In this document: piece after piece, positions 10,637-22,327 of the stretch
Layout of the letters: each line of letters begins with the position of its first letter
Numbering within the stretch: the first letter of the stretch is position 1
DNA from: Beta vulgaris subsp. vulgaris
Taxonomy: Eukaryota; Streptophyta; Magnoliopsida; Caryophyllales; Amaranthaceae
Assembly (NCBI RefSeq): GCF_026745355.1
Contig: NC_079205.1
Coordinates: 41,277,182 to 41,341,181 of the forward strand
Direction: 5' to 3'
Length of the DNA: 64,000 bases
Program-made: the position numbers and the translations under genes
Notes under the pieces: generated by a model
Told to the model about the DNA's origin: nothing
What the model saw: only the letters and a program-made list of their open reading frames with translations
The model's database searches: none

Positions 10637-10648
10637 TGGTATCAAAGC
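10637..10648 (+). promoter_or_regulatory. Primer binding site of copia-1
   Basis: TGGTATCAAAGC follows the LTR after two bases. It differs by one base from the TGGTATCAGAGC site (initiator methionine tRNA complement) used by most plant copia elements and by copia-2 here. Confidence 0.85.
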
Positions 10649-10689
10649 CTAACTTCTTGAAAGGGTAACACCTAGAGAAGGAGGACATA

Positions 10690-11805
10690 ATGACTACTCA
10701 AGAAATGACCAGTGGACCCAGAGGATCAAGGCTACCAAAGTTCAATGGAACTAACTATCCTTGGTGGAAGAATTGCATGAGAAATCTGATCATTGGCACA
10801 AACTATGAGTGCTAGATGATCATCAGGAATGGACCAAGGAAGGTGGCTAACAATTCAGATGGAGCAGAGAAGAAGGAGAGTGAGTACACTACTACAGATC
10901 TGAAGACCTTCGAGAAGAACGCAAAGGCCATGTCACTACTTCAACAAGGTATTGCTAGCATGCTCTACTACTAAGGAAATATGGGAAACCTTAGAATTAG
11001 CCTATGAAGGCACTAGTGAACTCAGGAGATCTAAAGTTGATATGCTTATGTCTAAATATGAAACTTTTGATATGAACCGAGATGAAAATATAAGAGATAT
11101 GTTTACTCATTTCATTACAATTATCAATGAACTTAAATCTCTTGGAAAAGACTTTACTAATGAAGATTTGGTGAGAAAGATCTTGAGAAGTTTGACAGGT
11201 AAATGGCTGCCCAAGGTGACTGCTATTTAGGAGGCTAAGGATCTAACGAAATTGTCCATGGAACAACTTATTGGGTCATTAATGACTCATGAGATGTTGG
11301 TGGAGTCAAAAGAGGAAAGCACAACCAAAAGTCGTGGGTTAGCTTTGAAGGGTGAGGAAATGATGAAGATCTTGATGATATTGGTCTCATGGCTAAGAGG
11401 TTTGAGAGGAGTCTCAGAACGCAGTTCAAGGGGAAGTCTTGGAAGAACAAGGGCAACTTGAAGAAGATCAGTTCCAGCACTGGTTGCTTCATATGTGGAG
11501 AAACTGGACACATGATCAAGGATTGTCCAGCATGGAAGAATGATAAAGGAGGACAGAGAGAGAAGAAAATGACTAAGAGGGCTATGCTAGCCGCCTGGGG
11601 TGATTCTGATTCAGGTGGTGAAAGCGGGGAAGATGAAGCCCTAATGTGTGTGACCGCCCGGATTGGAGACATAGATCAGAAGCAGACTAGTTTAGGAAAG
11701 AAAGGACACATGTGCTCATGCAGGAAGCAGCTCTTCCGACGAAGAACAGGTAACTACTCTAATATGCAAGAACAAATGAGATTTGTGATAGAGATGAGTT
11801 ACTAG
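10690..11805 (+). pseudogene. gag of copia-1
   Basis: The start codon at 10690 opens a frame with the copia gag signature (PKFNGTNYPWWKNCM), stopped by TAG at 10813-10815. The frame shifts near 10950 into the region LACSTTKEIWETLELAYEG (10952-11230), stops again at 11228, and resumes at 11252. A shift near 11355 leads to the C-terminal part with the CCHC knuckle CFICGETGHMIKDC (11485-11526), followed by a basic and acidic tail. All domains of a normal gag are recognisable, but at least two stops and two frameshifts are present. Confidence 0.85.
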
Positions 11806-12870
11806 TTTTATTGATTCTGCTATTGAAAAAATGTTAAGGAAATGCTGCTTATAAAGCTAACAAAAAGAAGTTGAGAGAGTAACTCGAAACTTAGACATAA
11901 GTGAAAGTCGTTCTGCTGAACTTGAACTTATTTGTACAGAACTGAAAGAAAAAATTTCAGAGTTGAAATAAGTTTGGATCAGAAGAACATTGAGCTTGAG
12001 TGCTAAGAATCAATCAGATTTTTCAAAAACTGACTTTTATCAAAATAATGATAGATTTAGTAAACTCAAGGAGGCTGAAGTTGAAGTATAAATTTCGAGT
12101 TACTCAAACAGAAAAGCTTTGCTTTAGAACATTCTATTTAATTTTGCTCATAACTATCTAATTGATGAGTGGAGAATTGTCAATGAGTATGTGGTTGAAA
12201 GCTTTTTTGCTGCACAGTGGTCCTAGTGTTAATGTCGAAGTTATGTTTGAATATGAGGGTAAGATGTGATCTTCAATCCGATTATATGAACTAAAAAGGC
12301 AGAACATTGTGACCACGTTAACGCCAGATTGGTCTCAAACTTAAGGATGAGCTTCATATCTTGCCATTGCTGCAGAATTTAATGAAGCTCAACTTAAGAA
12401 ACTTGAAACCAAGAAAATTTAAGTGATGTTGAGACAGATGAATAGGTTGCTCGATGCTTAGTATTTAACATTCTGACTTCACAACCTGTAATCCTAGAGG
12501 TTTGGATTAGGATATTCTGAACCAGTTCCCAACAGCCACCAAAGTTGGGAAGAGATGAGACTTGGATTTCGAATTCAAGAGAGGTAAGTAGTGTTGCAAA
12601 GGACATGCACGTTGTACCTATGCGGTAAGAATGGTCATGTTATTAATACTTGTTGGACTAAGCAAAAACATGATAAAAGAAATCAGTCTCATGTTCACAA
12701 TTCCTTATCAGAAGGGTACACACACAATTGGTCTAACAATGGAAAACATGATAAAACTAAGAAGACCAATGTAAAACAAATCTGGGTTAGAAAGGACAGA
12801 GTCAAACCAGTTGCCAAGGCAAGGAACCAAGAAAGTCTGGGTTCCTAAAACTAAACCTTGATTTGTTTGT
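11806..12870 (+). pseudogene. Degenerate gag-to-protease linker of copia-1
   Basis: No long frame. Translated scraps look like a charged coiled-coil linker (about 11820-12100) and a degenerate second knuckle (CTLYLCGKNGHVINTCW, 12600-12653) followed by a Lys-rich stretch. SIRE-type gag regions are often extended in this way. A short opposite-strand ORF here is probably fortuitous. Confidence 0.5.
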
Positions 12871-13346
12871 GCAGGTTAGAGTGAGAGCAAACCATACTGG
12901 TATTTGGACAGTGGTTGCTCAGACACATGTCAGGAGATAAAAGTCAATTTCTCTCACTCGTAGCCTATGAAGGAGGAAGTGTCACCTTTGGAGACAATAG
13001 CAAAGGTTTGATTAAAGGTATAGGTAAAGTTGGTAAGACACTTTCTCAAGGATTAATGATGTTTACTATGTAGAAGGTTTGAAACATAACCTCTTGAGCA
13101 TTTCTCAACTATGTGACAAAGGAAACCATGTTGAATTTGAAACCAATCTTTGTCATATAGTAACACTGAAACAAGGGAACTGGTCTGCAAGGGATTTCGA
13201 CATAACAATGTTTACATAACATTTTTAAGTCAGATTCCAAAGACCAGTGCCACTTGTCTTAGTGTTAAAAAGGATGATCATTGGCTGTGGCATAAGCGAC
13301 TTGGACATGTAAGTTTTTCTTTATAAATAAACTGAGATCTCAAGAC
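12871..13346 (+). pseudogene. Protease and pre-integrase zinc region of copia-1
   Basis: YLDSGCSDTC at about 12899-12930 carries the catalytic Asp-Ser-Gly of copia proteases. A frame loss follows at once. Scraps of the remaining protease and pre-integrase domain (HNLLSISQLCDKGNHVEF near 13085; HWLWHKRLGH near 13280) appear in other frames. Confidence 0.7.
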
Positions 13347-14442
13347 TTGGTGAAAAGTTTACCTAACATCAAGTTTGCTGCAGATCATATTTGTCATGAA
13401 TGTGCTAAATGTAAACATGTCAAGTCCTCTTTTCAGCCAAAGAAGTTTGTAAGCACAACTAGACCTTTCGAACTTGTACACATGGACTTGTGTGGGCCCA
13501 TGCGCGTGCAAAGTCGAAATGGTCATAGTTATGTGTTTGTGTTAGTTGATGATTATTCTCGTTTCACTTGGACAATCTTTTTGAAGTTTAAAAATGAAAC
13601 TTTTGAAGAATTTGAAATTCTGGTAAAACAAGTCCAAAACAAGATTAGTCATCAACTGGTCTCTATCCGGTCTGATCATGGTTCTGAATTTGACAATGTC
13701 AGCTTCGTAACCTACTGTAATGATCATGGTGTATCTCACAATTTTTCAGCTCCTAGAACTCCACAACAAAATGGAGTGGTTGAAAGGAAAAATCGCACTC
13801 TAGAAGAAATGGCAAGAACAATGCTTCTAGAGAGTGGTCTTCCTCGAAACTTCTGGGCTGAGGCTGTGAGTACTCGTGTTATATTTTGAACGAGTAATGT
13901 TGAGACCTTTACTGAAGAAAACACCTTATGAGCTCCTTAGGGGAAGAAAACCAAACATCACACATTTACGTATTTTTGGGTGCAAATGTTTTGTACACAA
14001 CAATGGTAAATCAAGTTTGGACAAGTTTGACCCTAGGAGTGATGAGGTTTTCGTTGGATACTCTTCACACAGCAAGGCATACAAAGTTTTCAATAAAAGA
14101 ACCTTGTGTGTTGAAGAAAGTATCCATGTCTTGTTTGATGAGACTAACATGTTCAGCAAGCATGTGCAGGTTGAAGATGCTGATGAGTTCGAAATTGGTA
14201 TGCTGAACTTTATAGGAGCTAAGGATGGAGAAGGTGTTGAACCAGGCTCACCACACAACTCTCATAGAGAGAGAGTCTGGTCCAGCACAGAATCAGGTAG
14301 CTCAAGAGGTAAGGAAGGAGATAGTGACTCAGATGCTCATCCACATGAAGATGATGCAAGTGAGACCACTATGGAAACTGGTTCACTGCTCAAAACAACA
14401 ATGAGACAGGGGGAACCAGTACAGGAACAGGTTCAACATTGA
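13347..14442 (+). pseudogene. Integrase of copia-1
   Basis: Zinc-binding Cys pair (HECAKCKHVKSSF) precedes the core: HMDLCGPMRVQSRNG (Asp 1), IRSDHGSEFDNV (Asp 2) and TPQQNGVVERKNRT (Glu) in one open frame (13347-13889). The full D-D-E set is retained. A frameshift near 13880 moves the frame into 13876-14442, which holds the C-terminal part (LRIFGCKCFVHNN, VFVGYSSHSKAYKVFN) and the acidic linker that precedes RT. The small opposite-strand ORFs are shadows. Confidence 0.88.
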
Positions 14443-14589
14443 AGGCACAAATGAAACATTGAAATCAAATCTTTTAAGTACAAGTCCTCTCACCCACTGA
14501 TTAATCATTAGTGAATTAACAAGGGGTGCAGACAAGGAATCTACTTTGCAAAACTTTTGTGCATTCTATTCCTTCTTATCAATGTTGAA

Positions 14590-15480
14590 CCACTGACTAT
14601 AAGGTTGCTTTAACGGATCCAGATTGGGTTCTAGCCATGCAAGATGAACTCAATCAGTTTGAGAGAAAATCAAGTATGACATCTTGAACCCAGGACGGAG
14701 AATTGTCTGTTATTGGAACTAAATGGTGTTCAGGAACAAATTGGACGATTCAGGAATTATAGTCAGAAACAAAGCTAGGCTAGTGGTTCAAGGGTTTAAT
14801 CAACGGAAGGAATTGATTATGATGAAACCTTTGCTCCAGTAGCCAGGCTTGAAGCTATCAGGATATTAATTGCATTTGCTGCTCAAATGAATTTTAAACT
14901 CTTTCAAATGGACGTTAAGACAGCCTTTCTTATGGCTATTTTGAAGAAGTGTTTATGTAAAGCAGCACCCTGGCTTTGGGATAGTGATTTGCCAAATCAT
15001 GTTTTTAAACTCGATAAAGCTTCTATGGTCTAAACAAGCTTCTAGAGCTGGTATAGAGACTTTCCGTTTTCTTTTAGAAAATGGTTATAAGAGAGATCAG
15101 TTGACAAGACACTATTCTTGAAAGAAAGGGGAACTGATCTGTTAGGTCCAAATATATGTTGATATTTTTGTTTGGAGCTACTAATCCTGATTTGTGTAAA
15201 GAGTTTGCAGATTTGATGAAGAGGAATTTGAGATGAGTATGATGGGAGAGCTTGGATTCTTCCTTGGTCTTCAAATCAAGAAACCAAAGATGGAATCATG
15301 ATCCATCAACAGAAATACCTCAAGGAGCTGCTGAAGAGGTATGGTCTGCAAGATAGCAAGTCCTATGAAACACCTATTCCAACTTCTACAAAATTGAGCC
15401 TTGATGAGAAGGGAAAGGATGTTGAGGGCAGCTATACAGAGGTATGATTGGCTCTTGCTTTATTAACAGCCAGTAGGCCA
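14590..15480 (+). pseudogene. Reverse transcriptase of copia-1, multiply frameshifted
   Basis: Motifs appear in order but in changing frames: DPDWVLAMQDELNQFE (about 14610), [15 protein letters not shown] (about 14817), FKLFQMDVKTAFL (about 14895) and a damaged active site where VQIYVDIF replaces the usual IYVDD near 15150. SMMGELGFFLGLQIK lies near 15240. Most breaks are single-base losses in short runs. Confidence 0.75.
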
Positions 15481-16090
15481 GATATAGTGTTTTTAGTAGG
15501 GTTGTGTGCGAGATTTCAAAACAACCCTAAAGAATCTCACCTAAAGGCTGTTAAAAGGATTCTTAGGTATCTCAATGGTACTGATGATTTGTGTTTGTGG
15601 TATCCAAAGGGAGCAGCATGAGCCTCATTGGATAACAGATGCTGACTTTGCTGGTTTTATTGTGGACAGGAAGAGTACTTCTGGAATGGCCCACTTCTTA
15701 GGTTCTTGTCTCATTTCATGGGGATCTAAGAAAAATTCTGTAGCTCTATCCACAGCTGAGTCTGAGTACATTGCTGCTGCTTTGTGTTGTGCTCAACTCT
15801 TGTGGATAAAGTCACAACTAAAGGATTTTGGGGTCTGTTTCGGAAGTGTTCCGATTTTATGTGATAACACAAGTGCAATCAATATTTCGAAAAATCCTGT
15901 CCAGCATTCTAAAACCAAGCATATTGAGATTAGGCATCATTTTCTAAGGGACAATGTTGAAAAAGGTAATGTTGAGTTGGAGTTTTGAGGTCAGAAGATC
16001 AACTAGCTGACATATTTACAAAACCTTTGAGCAGAGAAGTGTTCATCAAGCTTCGTACCTTGTTGGGTACCGGTATGATTAAGATTAGAC
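15481..16090 (+). pseudogene. RNase H of copia-1 pol
   Basis: An open stretch at 15575-15988 holds the copia RNase H motifs: ITDADFAGFIVDRKSTSG (first Asp), STAESEYIAAALCCAQLLW (Glu) and ILCDNTSAINISKNPVQHS (Asp), then KTKHIEIRHHFLRD. The frame breaks at about 15985 just before the last conserved segment (QLADIFTKPL near 16000). Pol ends near 16090. Confidence 0.85.
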
Positions 16091-16559
16091 AATGAGCTCT
16101 TAGGTCTTGACTTGTCCCTTTGGCTAGTCAAATGATGTCATTTGTGTATATATTTCTTTTTCTTCTGTACATTTTTTTTTTTTGCTTTTTAGGGCTTACA
16201 AAGTTCTTATGCGATGCTGAACTGATCATCTTAGTACTTGGATACTTAAGCATAAGTCTTAAAAAGGTAAGTTGGCACAGACCAGTTGTAGACCACTTGG
16301 GAACCAGATTCTTGAGGCGATTATTCTCTGAATACTTGGTTTATTTTTCAATTTTCAAATTAGGAAAATAAATGAAGTGACGGTTATAATTAAGGCAACT
16401 GCAGTTTGCGAAGAACGGATATATCCGTTTGATTTTTTTTCTTTCTTACCTTCTTATATATATTCTTGCATGTGATCATACTTTCCTTATTTCTCTCTCA
16501 TTATCTTTGATCACATATTTTCCTGTTTTTGTTTTCTTTAGTTACAGAGTAAATTCAGT

Positions 16560-18530
16560 CTCATCATATCAAAAAAAAGGAGTTCAAGGTTGGTCGAAAA
16601 GGAGGTTGAAGAATCTCCTGAAATTGAAACGACGCAAGCAAATGAAGTGGTTGATCCGGTTGTAGAGGAAGAGGTTGAAGAAGAGGAAGAAGTTCCTCTG
16701 ATACGGAGGTCTTCAAAGAAGCCAGCAACTGCAAAATCCACCACTACAAAATCAACAACACCAAAAATCACCACAAAAGCGGTTACTTCAAAATCAACTG
16801 CCAAAACCGCCCCTCCCAAAATTACAAAAACCACCACTCCCAAAAAGCCTGTCACACTAAAATCAAAGGCTCCTTCACCAAAACCGGTTGAGGAGTCTAA
16901 GCCAGAGGAGTCGGAAAAGATGGAGGAGTCAGAATCTGACAAGGAGTCGGAGCCGGGGGATGTGTCTGAACCGCAGAATCAGGAGATGGAGGAAGAAGAA
17001 GTTGAGAAGGAGGAGGTTGTAATAGTTGAAAAGGTTGTTGCCCAGAAACCGTCATCCAAAGCGGTTAAGTCTGTTGAGAAACCGGTTCCCAAACCCATTC
17101 CTACTAAACCATCAATCAAAACCACCAAGCCCAAAATTTCTACCCCTACAATTGCACCCCAACCAGTGGAGAAATCAAAGAAGAAATCTGATGCTGATGT
17201 TGAGGGGGAAGTTCCTAAAAAGGAGACTGTTAAGGCTGGTGCTAGCAAGGGCCCTAGGATAAAGACGGTTGCTAGGAAGGATGCTGAATCTTCCAAAGGC
17301 AAGGAGATCATGGAGCAGGAACTAGAGTTTCCTGCTGACAAAAAGAGGAAGGTGCCTGCTACTGCTACTGCTGAGGGTTCTAAACCCAAGAAAAGTAAGA
17401 CTATTACTCCTGCGCCTTTATATGATTTGAGGGATAGGTCTATACTGGTTGGTTTTTCTGTTGCAAAGAGTTGGGTTAATTAGAAATTCTTGCATGAGGT
17501 TAAGGAAGCCCTAGATTTTCAGAAAGGGTATGTCTTTTTTGCCAAAGAACTTGATGTGTTTATGCCTTTGATTGAGGAATTTTATGAACACCTGCATACT
17601 AAGGATGATGGGTCCTACTTTGCTTTTGTTAAGGGCACTCCCATTAATTTATCTGAAAAGAGTCTGGCTGAAATTCTCAAAGTCCCACACAAGGGACTGG
17701 ATGAGTACTCAAGGGAGAACTGGCCCACAGTTAAAGGCCTCACAGCAGAACAGATCAGACCAGGTTGTTCACTGGTCCTCCTGACCCTATCAGGGGTAAC
17801 ATTGGCCATCTAAGGGAGCCAATCATGAGGATCTTTCATACCATAGCCTCAAAGATTGTGTTTCCCAGAGCACAGGCGCATGAATGTTCGGTTAATGGAT
17901 AGTGTTCTTATTTACTGTCTCATGGAACATATTCCAGTCAATCTCCCTGCTATGATTTTGGGTCACATGATCTGCTGTGTGGAAAAGGCCAAGCATGCAC
18001 TGCCCTATGGAGGATGGCTGACCTTAGTGTTCACTCATTGGAAAATTTGTATGGTGGGAGACTATGGCACCATGTCTCACCTTACGAATCAGATTATAGG
18101 TCAGAAGGGCATGTCATATGCAGGTGGTGTTCTGAAAATGAAAAGTGCAGCAAAGGGTGCTGCTATTGGTGAAGGGACCAGTACAGAATCAGTTCAGGCT
18201 ACTTATGCCTTGGTGAAGCAGTTGAGTGACCAGAATCAGATGATGCAAAATATGCTGAATAGTGCTACTCAGCTTTGCACTGATCTTCAGGAATCCTACA
18301 AGCGAGTTGAGATTCACCTTGACAAGGCTGGTATTCAGGGTAGAGAGGATTCTGAGGAAAAGGATGAGTCATCCCATGCTGCTGGTGATGAGGATGATGA
18401 AGAGGAGGAGGAAGAAGATGAGGAGGAAGAGCAAGAAGAAGAGGAGGATGAAGAACATGAAGAAGATGCTTCAGAAAACCTTGAGGAGGAAGAAGATGAT
18501 GGGACTGAAAATGAGCTCTGGAGCTGATTG
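16560..18530 (+). pseudogene. Envelope-like / plant-transposon-domain ORF of copia-1
   Basis: The third ORF region sits between pol and the 3' LTR. Three parts are visible. The N-terminal part (16590-17483) is low-complexity: Glu-rich, then Thr/Lys/Pro-rich. The middle (17490-17813) begins after an in-frame TAG at 17481 and resembles the 'putative plant transposon protein' domain (GSYFAFVKGTPINLSEKSLA, then LKVPHKGLDEY). After a frame change the C-terminal part (17856-18527) holds a hydrophobic helical segment, a Gln-rich coiled coil (LVKQLSDQNQMMQNMLNSAT) and a tail of almost pure Asp/Glu. Post-pol ORFs of SIRE/Maximus elements are called envelope-like by position; no signal peptide or clear membrane anchor is seen, so an entry role is unsupported. 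Confidence 0.7.
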
Positions 18531-19283
18531 ATTCTCTTTTCTTCTTACTATCTTTTGCTGCTAACCCCTCTTTTTCTTAACTTTCTATCTGGTTACCCCC
18601 TTCCCAAATTACAAAAACAATTGATCTTCTGTAATTTGGTCTACTACTGGTCTGTAATAACTCTTAATTAGGACAAGTAGCTTTTGGTACTCTGCAGGAA
18701 CTTTGGTAGCATCAGCATCCCTAAATGTTGTTAGCTGCCTATTTAGCTTGAATTTTAGTTTATATTATGTTCCTTTGATTGTACCTTGATTTATTTTTAT
18801 GATGCCAAAAGGGGAAGCAGGTGGAAGTTCTGTGATCTTTTCCACCAAATCTTAGGGGGAAGTAGATCTGGTGCTATAAACTGTGTGTGTTGCAGCAACT
18901 AGAACAAGGCTGAATGCCTTGTTAGAGGTGGCAGACTAGACTTGATCTGGAAGTAAGTGTATTCAAAGCACTTTACTTCTTTTCACCCTAATGACTTAGA
19001 AATAAGTCTGAACAACTACGATGTTCTTCTTGCGAATGCATGTTTAAGTCTAAGAGCTCTGAGTCTAATTAGTATTTGCCTATGGTACTTAGAAACTCTT
19101 TCTTAAACTGTTGTCAGTTAGTTGTGAACTGGTGTACTTGTAAATATGCTTAATCTGCAGGAACAGTACGAGACCAGTGCCTTGAGTTCTTTCTTAAGAA
19201 TTCAAATCTTTTGAAAAAGTTCTCAAAACAATGATATTATTTGCAGGGGAACTCAGGTTTGTCATCATCAAAAAGGGGGAATT
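18531..19283 (+). other. Non-coding 3' region and polypurine tract of copia-1
   Basis: About 750 bases without a credible ORF between the third ORF and the 3' LTR. It holds a GGGGGAAG-type purine motif near 18855 and, directly before the LTR, the polypurine tract AAAAAGGGGGA (19270-19280). Confidence 0.7.
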
Positions 19284-20393
19284 TGTTGAGTTCCCTGTTT
19301 TGAGTTTTGAATGATGACAAACCACATTGAACTATTATATTGCATGCATGTTTTTGTTTACATGTGTAGGTGCCAAAGTACAAGTTCAATGGATAGAAAG
19401 ACGAAGCTAGTGAAGCCAAGTCTTGACGAAATTGCATGAAGACCAAGATCAAGTTGTAGCTTTTAGGTCTTAGATGCAATGTAAGTGGTATAAAGGTTTG
19501 AAACTTGAGAGATGAGCTATTGTGATGACAAGAACTCGGTACTTGTCATACACAACTACAAGTAAAACTTGGTTGATTGGAACAGTCTGGAACAGATCTG
19601 AACCAGTCCTCTAAGGTTTACTTCATGCATTCGTATTTTAGGAAAGTTTTCTTTCCGCGTAAAATTGATTTTCAAAATACACGGATGCATGGTTTGTTAT
19701 GTGAGCAAGATTTCTTAAGTATGGTAAGTGTGTTATATGATATTATACTGAGTATATTTTCCTTGGAATAATTTCCATACTTCCGAGGAAAGTATACTCA
19801 CATAATATCATGTAATATTTACTTACCAAAGGCTTATTTAAGAAGTACTGGTAGCATTCAAACCATAAGCATTTGCACGCATATTTTCAGAATACTCCAA
19901 GTAAAAGCACTTCATCTCTTGAACTCTCAAATCCAAGCATAAACCTGAATACCACATAGATCTTAAATTACTCTCATTCTAAGCGTGTAAGGCTGTGTTA
20001 TTCTTGAGAGAAAAACTGATTGTAATTGAGCATTCTGTGAGTTCAGTTTGCTGGGGAAGTTGATCAGGGATCAACTTCATTTAAACCATCATAGTTGGTG
20101 GTTGAGTCGAACTTCCATAGGTGGAAGTTGGGGAATCATCTTGTGCATAGGTGCATAAGTGATTGAGTGTAATCCTTTTGTTATTCTGAGTTGATTAATA
20201 AAAGAGTGAGTGAGTGGAGGACGTAGACTTATTAGAAGTCGAACCTCGTTAAATCCAGGTGTTGTTTATTCATTGCTTTTATTTCCGCTGCTAGAGAACT
20301 GTTCTTTTACTGAACTTACTATAATCGAAAAAGTTACAACATTCGAACAAACACTCAATTCAGCCCCCCTCTTGAGTGTCTCTTGCACTTGCA
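19284..20393 (+). repeat. 3' LTR of copia-1
   Basis: Starts TGTTGAGTTCCC and ends CTTGCA, followed by target duplication ACTGT. It aligns throughout with 9496-10634 apart from scattered substitutions and short deletions, and retains the stem-loop (19737-19811). Confidence 0.93.
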
Positions 20394-20799
20394 ACTGTAT
20401 CATCACAAAATACACTATATCATTTAAACATACACTATATCATTTGAAAATACACTATAATGTCAAAACAAACTATATCATATCAATATACACTATCAAA
20501 AAACATATTATATCATTTTAGCATACACTATACTGTATGTTAAAACATACTACTTCATCACAACAATGACACAATTACAAAATATTAATTCAAAAATAAA
20601 CCTAAAAAAAAAAAAAAAGCAGAACTCCAAAAATCGAACAAAAATCAACATAATTTATCATACAAACAATAAAAATTGCACAAAGAATGAACGAAGAGTA
20701 ATTCAACCTAAAAATAAAAGACGGATTGAACTAAAAAACATAAAAACTCCAAAAATTATAAGAAATTATAGTAAAAACAAAAATCAACAACATAATTAC

Positions 20800-20911
20800 C
20801 ATCAGTGTGAGAAGTTCTAGTAACCTCCGGAACCTTTGCACGATCACCAAGAGATGAACGCAAACCTCTACGTTTTGGAACATTTCGATTACTGATCGTC
20901 TTCTTTCCCAT
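20800..20911 (-). pseudogene. Captured first exon, product unknown
   Basis: On the minus strand ATG at 20911 opens 37 codons that begin MGKKTISNRNVPKRRGLRSS and end SHTD. A splice-donor-like GGTAATTAT lies at 20800-20794. Upstream is a GA-rich, leader-like sequence. The peptide is basic and unlike the AT-rich surroundings in codon use. It looks like the first exon of a host gene carried by the repeat element. I do not recognise the protein; a chance ORF is possible. Confidence 0.35.
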
Positions 20912-21222
20912 TGCTAAATTGAAAATTCAGCCGAGAAGATTAACCATGATCAAAATGAAGAAGTTAGGGCTGATAAGATTACACAAAACTGACCTTGAAG
21001 AGAGAGAAAATGAAGAACTTAGAGCAAAGAAGTTTTGATTGAGAGAAAAAATACAGAAGTTAACACAGAACGAAGTAGTGGGAAGAAGCTATGAGGAGAG
21101 AGAAAATCAAATGAGACAATATCTAAACAAATCTGAGGAGAGAGAAAATCTGAGGAGAGATAAAAACTGAAGGCGCCAAAAACTGAAAAGCGTAACAATA
21201 AAACGCACGCGATATGGATCGG

Positions 21223-21244
21223 GTGCACACTAATTAGTGTGCAC
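21223..21244. other. Perfect 22-bp palindrome at the end of copy A
   Basis: GTGCACACTAATTAGTGTGCAC equals its own complement. It is identical to 35308-35329 in copy B and lies at the same distance from the shared end sequence. Confidence 0.85.
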
Positions 21245-21307
21245 CGGGTTCATATTAGTTTTTTTTATAAACTCATATATAAATGTCTTAGTTAACTAAT
21301 AAATGTA

Positions 21308-21622
21308 CTCCCTCCATTTTCTGAAGATCTTCCCTCTTTTCGTTTAAGTGCATTTTCAGAAGATCTTCCCTCTTTTACTCTATTTCTTATTTGGAATTTT
21401 TTTTTTCCTTTTTACCCTCTCATGTCTCTATCATGGTCCACCATTACATTATTAATTCGATTTTACTCCATTTCTCTCTCATACTTTAACCCCTTTTTAT
21501 TTGTTTATTTATCTTAACCCCTTTCTCTCTCCTACTTTACCCACCCCATACCCTACACAAATGGATCCTCCTTGATATCTGTAGGAACAATAACAAGGAA
21601 GATCTTTAGAAAACGGAGGTAG
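21308..21622. mobile_element. Stowaway-type MITE (Tc1/mariner)
   Basis: TA duplications (21306-21307, 21623-21624) flank ends that begin CTCCCTCCATTTTCTGAAGA and, reversed, CTACCTCCGTTTTCTAAAGA. The CTCCCTCC start is the Stowaway signature. A second copy of the TCAGAAGATCTTCCCTCTTT motif lies at about 21355-21380. Non-coding, 315 bp. Confidence 0.88.
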
Positions 21623-22253
21623 TATCACTTAAACTAATAAATATCATGTTTAAACTGATATGTGTCTCAATCACATATTGGACTAAGATGGTCTCACAAA
21701 AGACCTTTTGATTATATAAGTAGTTGTTGCCTCGGGTCATTGCGTATAACTTGTTTAATATTTTTTATGAATTCAATTGAAATACATGCCTCCATATCAA
21801 CGTAAACATTTAGATGACACGTAACTATCTCCAATATTACTTCATAATTTTCGATTACTATTGAGTACTGAAAATGGATCACTTTTTGAAGTCAAATGTT
21901 GTGTCAGTTATGAACAAAGAACAATTGCTTATCTTAGATGAGTCACTTGAATATAAGTAAAAGTGACCCATTTAAGGCAAAAGGTTATTTGGGTCTAATA
22001 GGTAGCTTTTTATCTTAAGTAGACCACTCATATATAAATTTATAAGTAACTATTCAAGACAAATAGTTGTCGGCGTCTCACAAACTCATATCATACAATG
22101 GATCGATCCTTTAATGTATTGTCTTGAGTTATCATAAAAAAATTTTTAGGTGAGGTATAACTCTAATGAACAAGTGTTGTAACTCTAATCTAATCGTGTG
22201 GTTGAGATTCATTCTCATTTCTCATAGAAAAAGTATTCTCATGTGATCTTGCC

Positions 22254-22262
22254 TTTATATAT

Positions 22263-22323
<61 letters not shown>
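22254..22323. repeat. (AT)n microsatellite
   Basis: About 70 bases of alternating A and T with one interruption near 22272. Confidence 0.95.

Positions 22324-22327
<4 letters not shown>

Larger units (their letters stand above)
9496..20393 (+). mobile_element. copia-1: SIRE/Maximus-type Ty1/copia element with env-like ORF
   Basis: LTRs at 9496-10634 and 19284-20393 flank gag, protease, integrase, RT and RNase H in copia order. An additional ORF region follows at 16560-18530, before the 3' LTR. LTRs over 1 kb, a TGGTATCA primer site and a post-pol ORF are features of the SIRE/Maximus lineage. Perfect 5-bp duplications ACTGT flank it (9491-9495 and 20394-20398); removing the element restores a minisatellite unit (ATACACTGTATCAT). 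The coding region is full of small indels, so the copy is inactive as read. Confidence 0.95.
20399..21255. mobile_element. Copy A of the minisatellite element, right part
   Basis: After copia-1 the minisatellite continues (about 20399-20560, units of ACACTATATCATTT diverging). An AT-rich stretch follows, then a minus-strand gene start (20800-20911) with GA-rich leader, and an end motif. The end has a perfect 22-bp palindrome (21223-21244) preceded by GATATGGATCGG and followed by CGGGTTCATATTAGTTTTTT. Copy B at 34131-35345 ends in the same way. The left end of copy A would lie beyond the Tat element, outside the window. It may be a non-autonomous DNA element; the class is unresolved. Confidence 0.55.

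Noticed and set aside
10451..10660. 69-codon frame, with a near copy at 20210-20521
   Set aside because: Both lie in the two LTRs of copia-1; similarity comes from LTR duplication.
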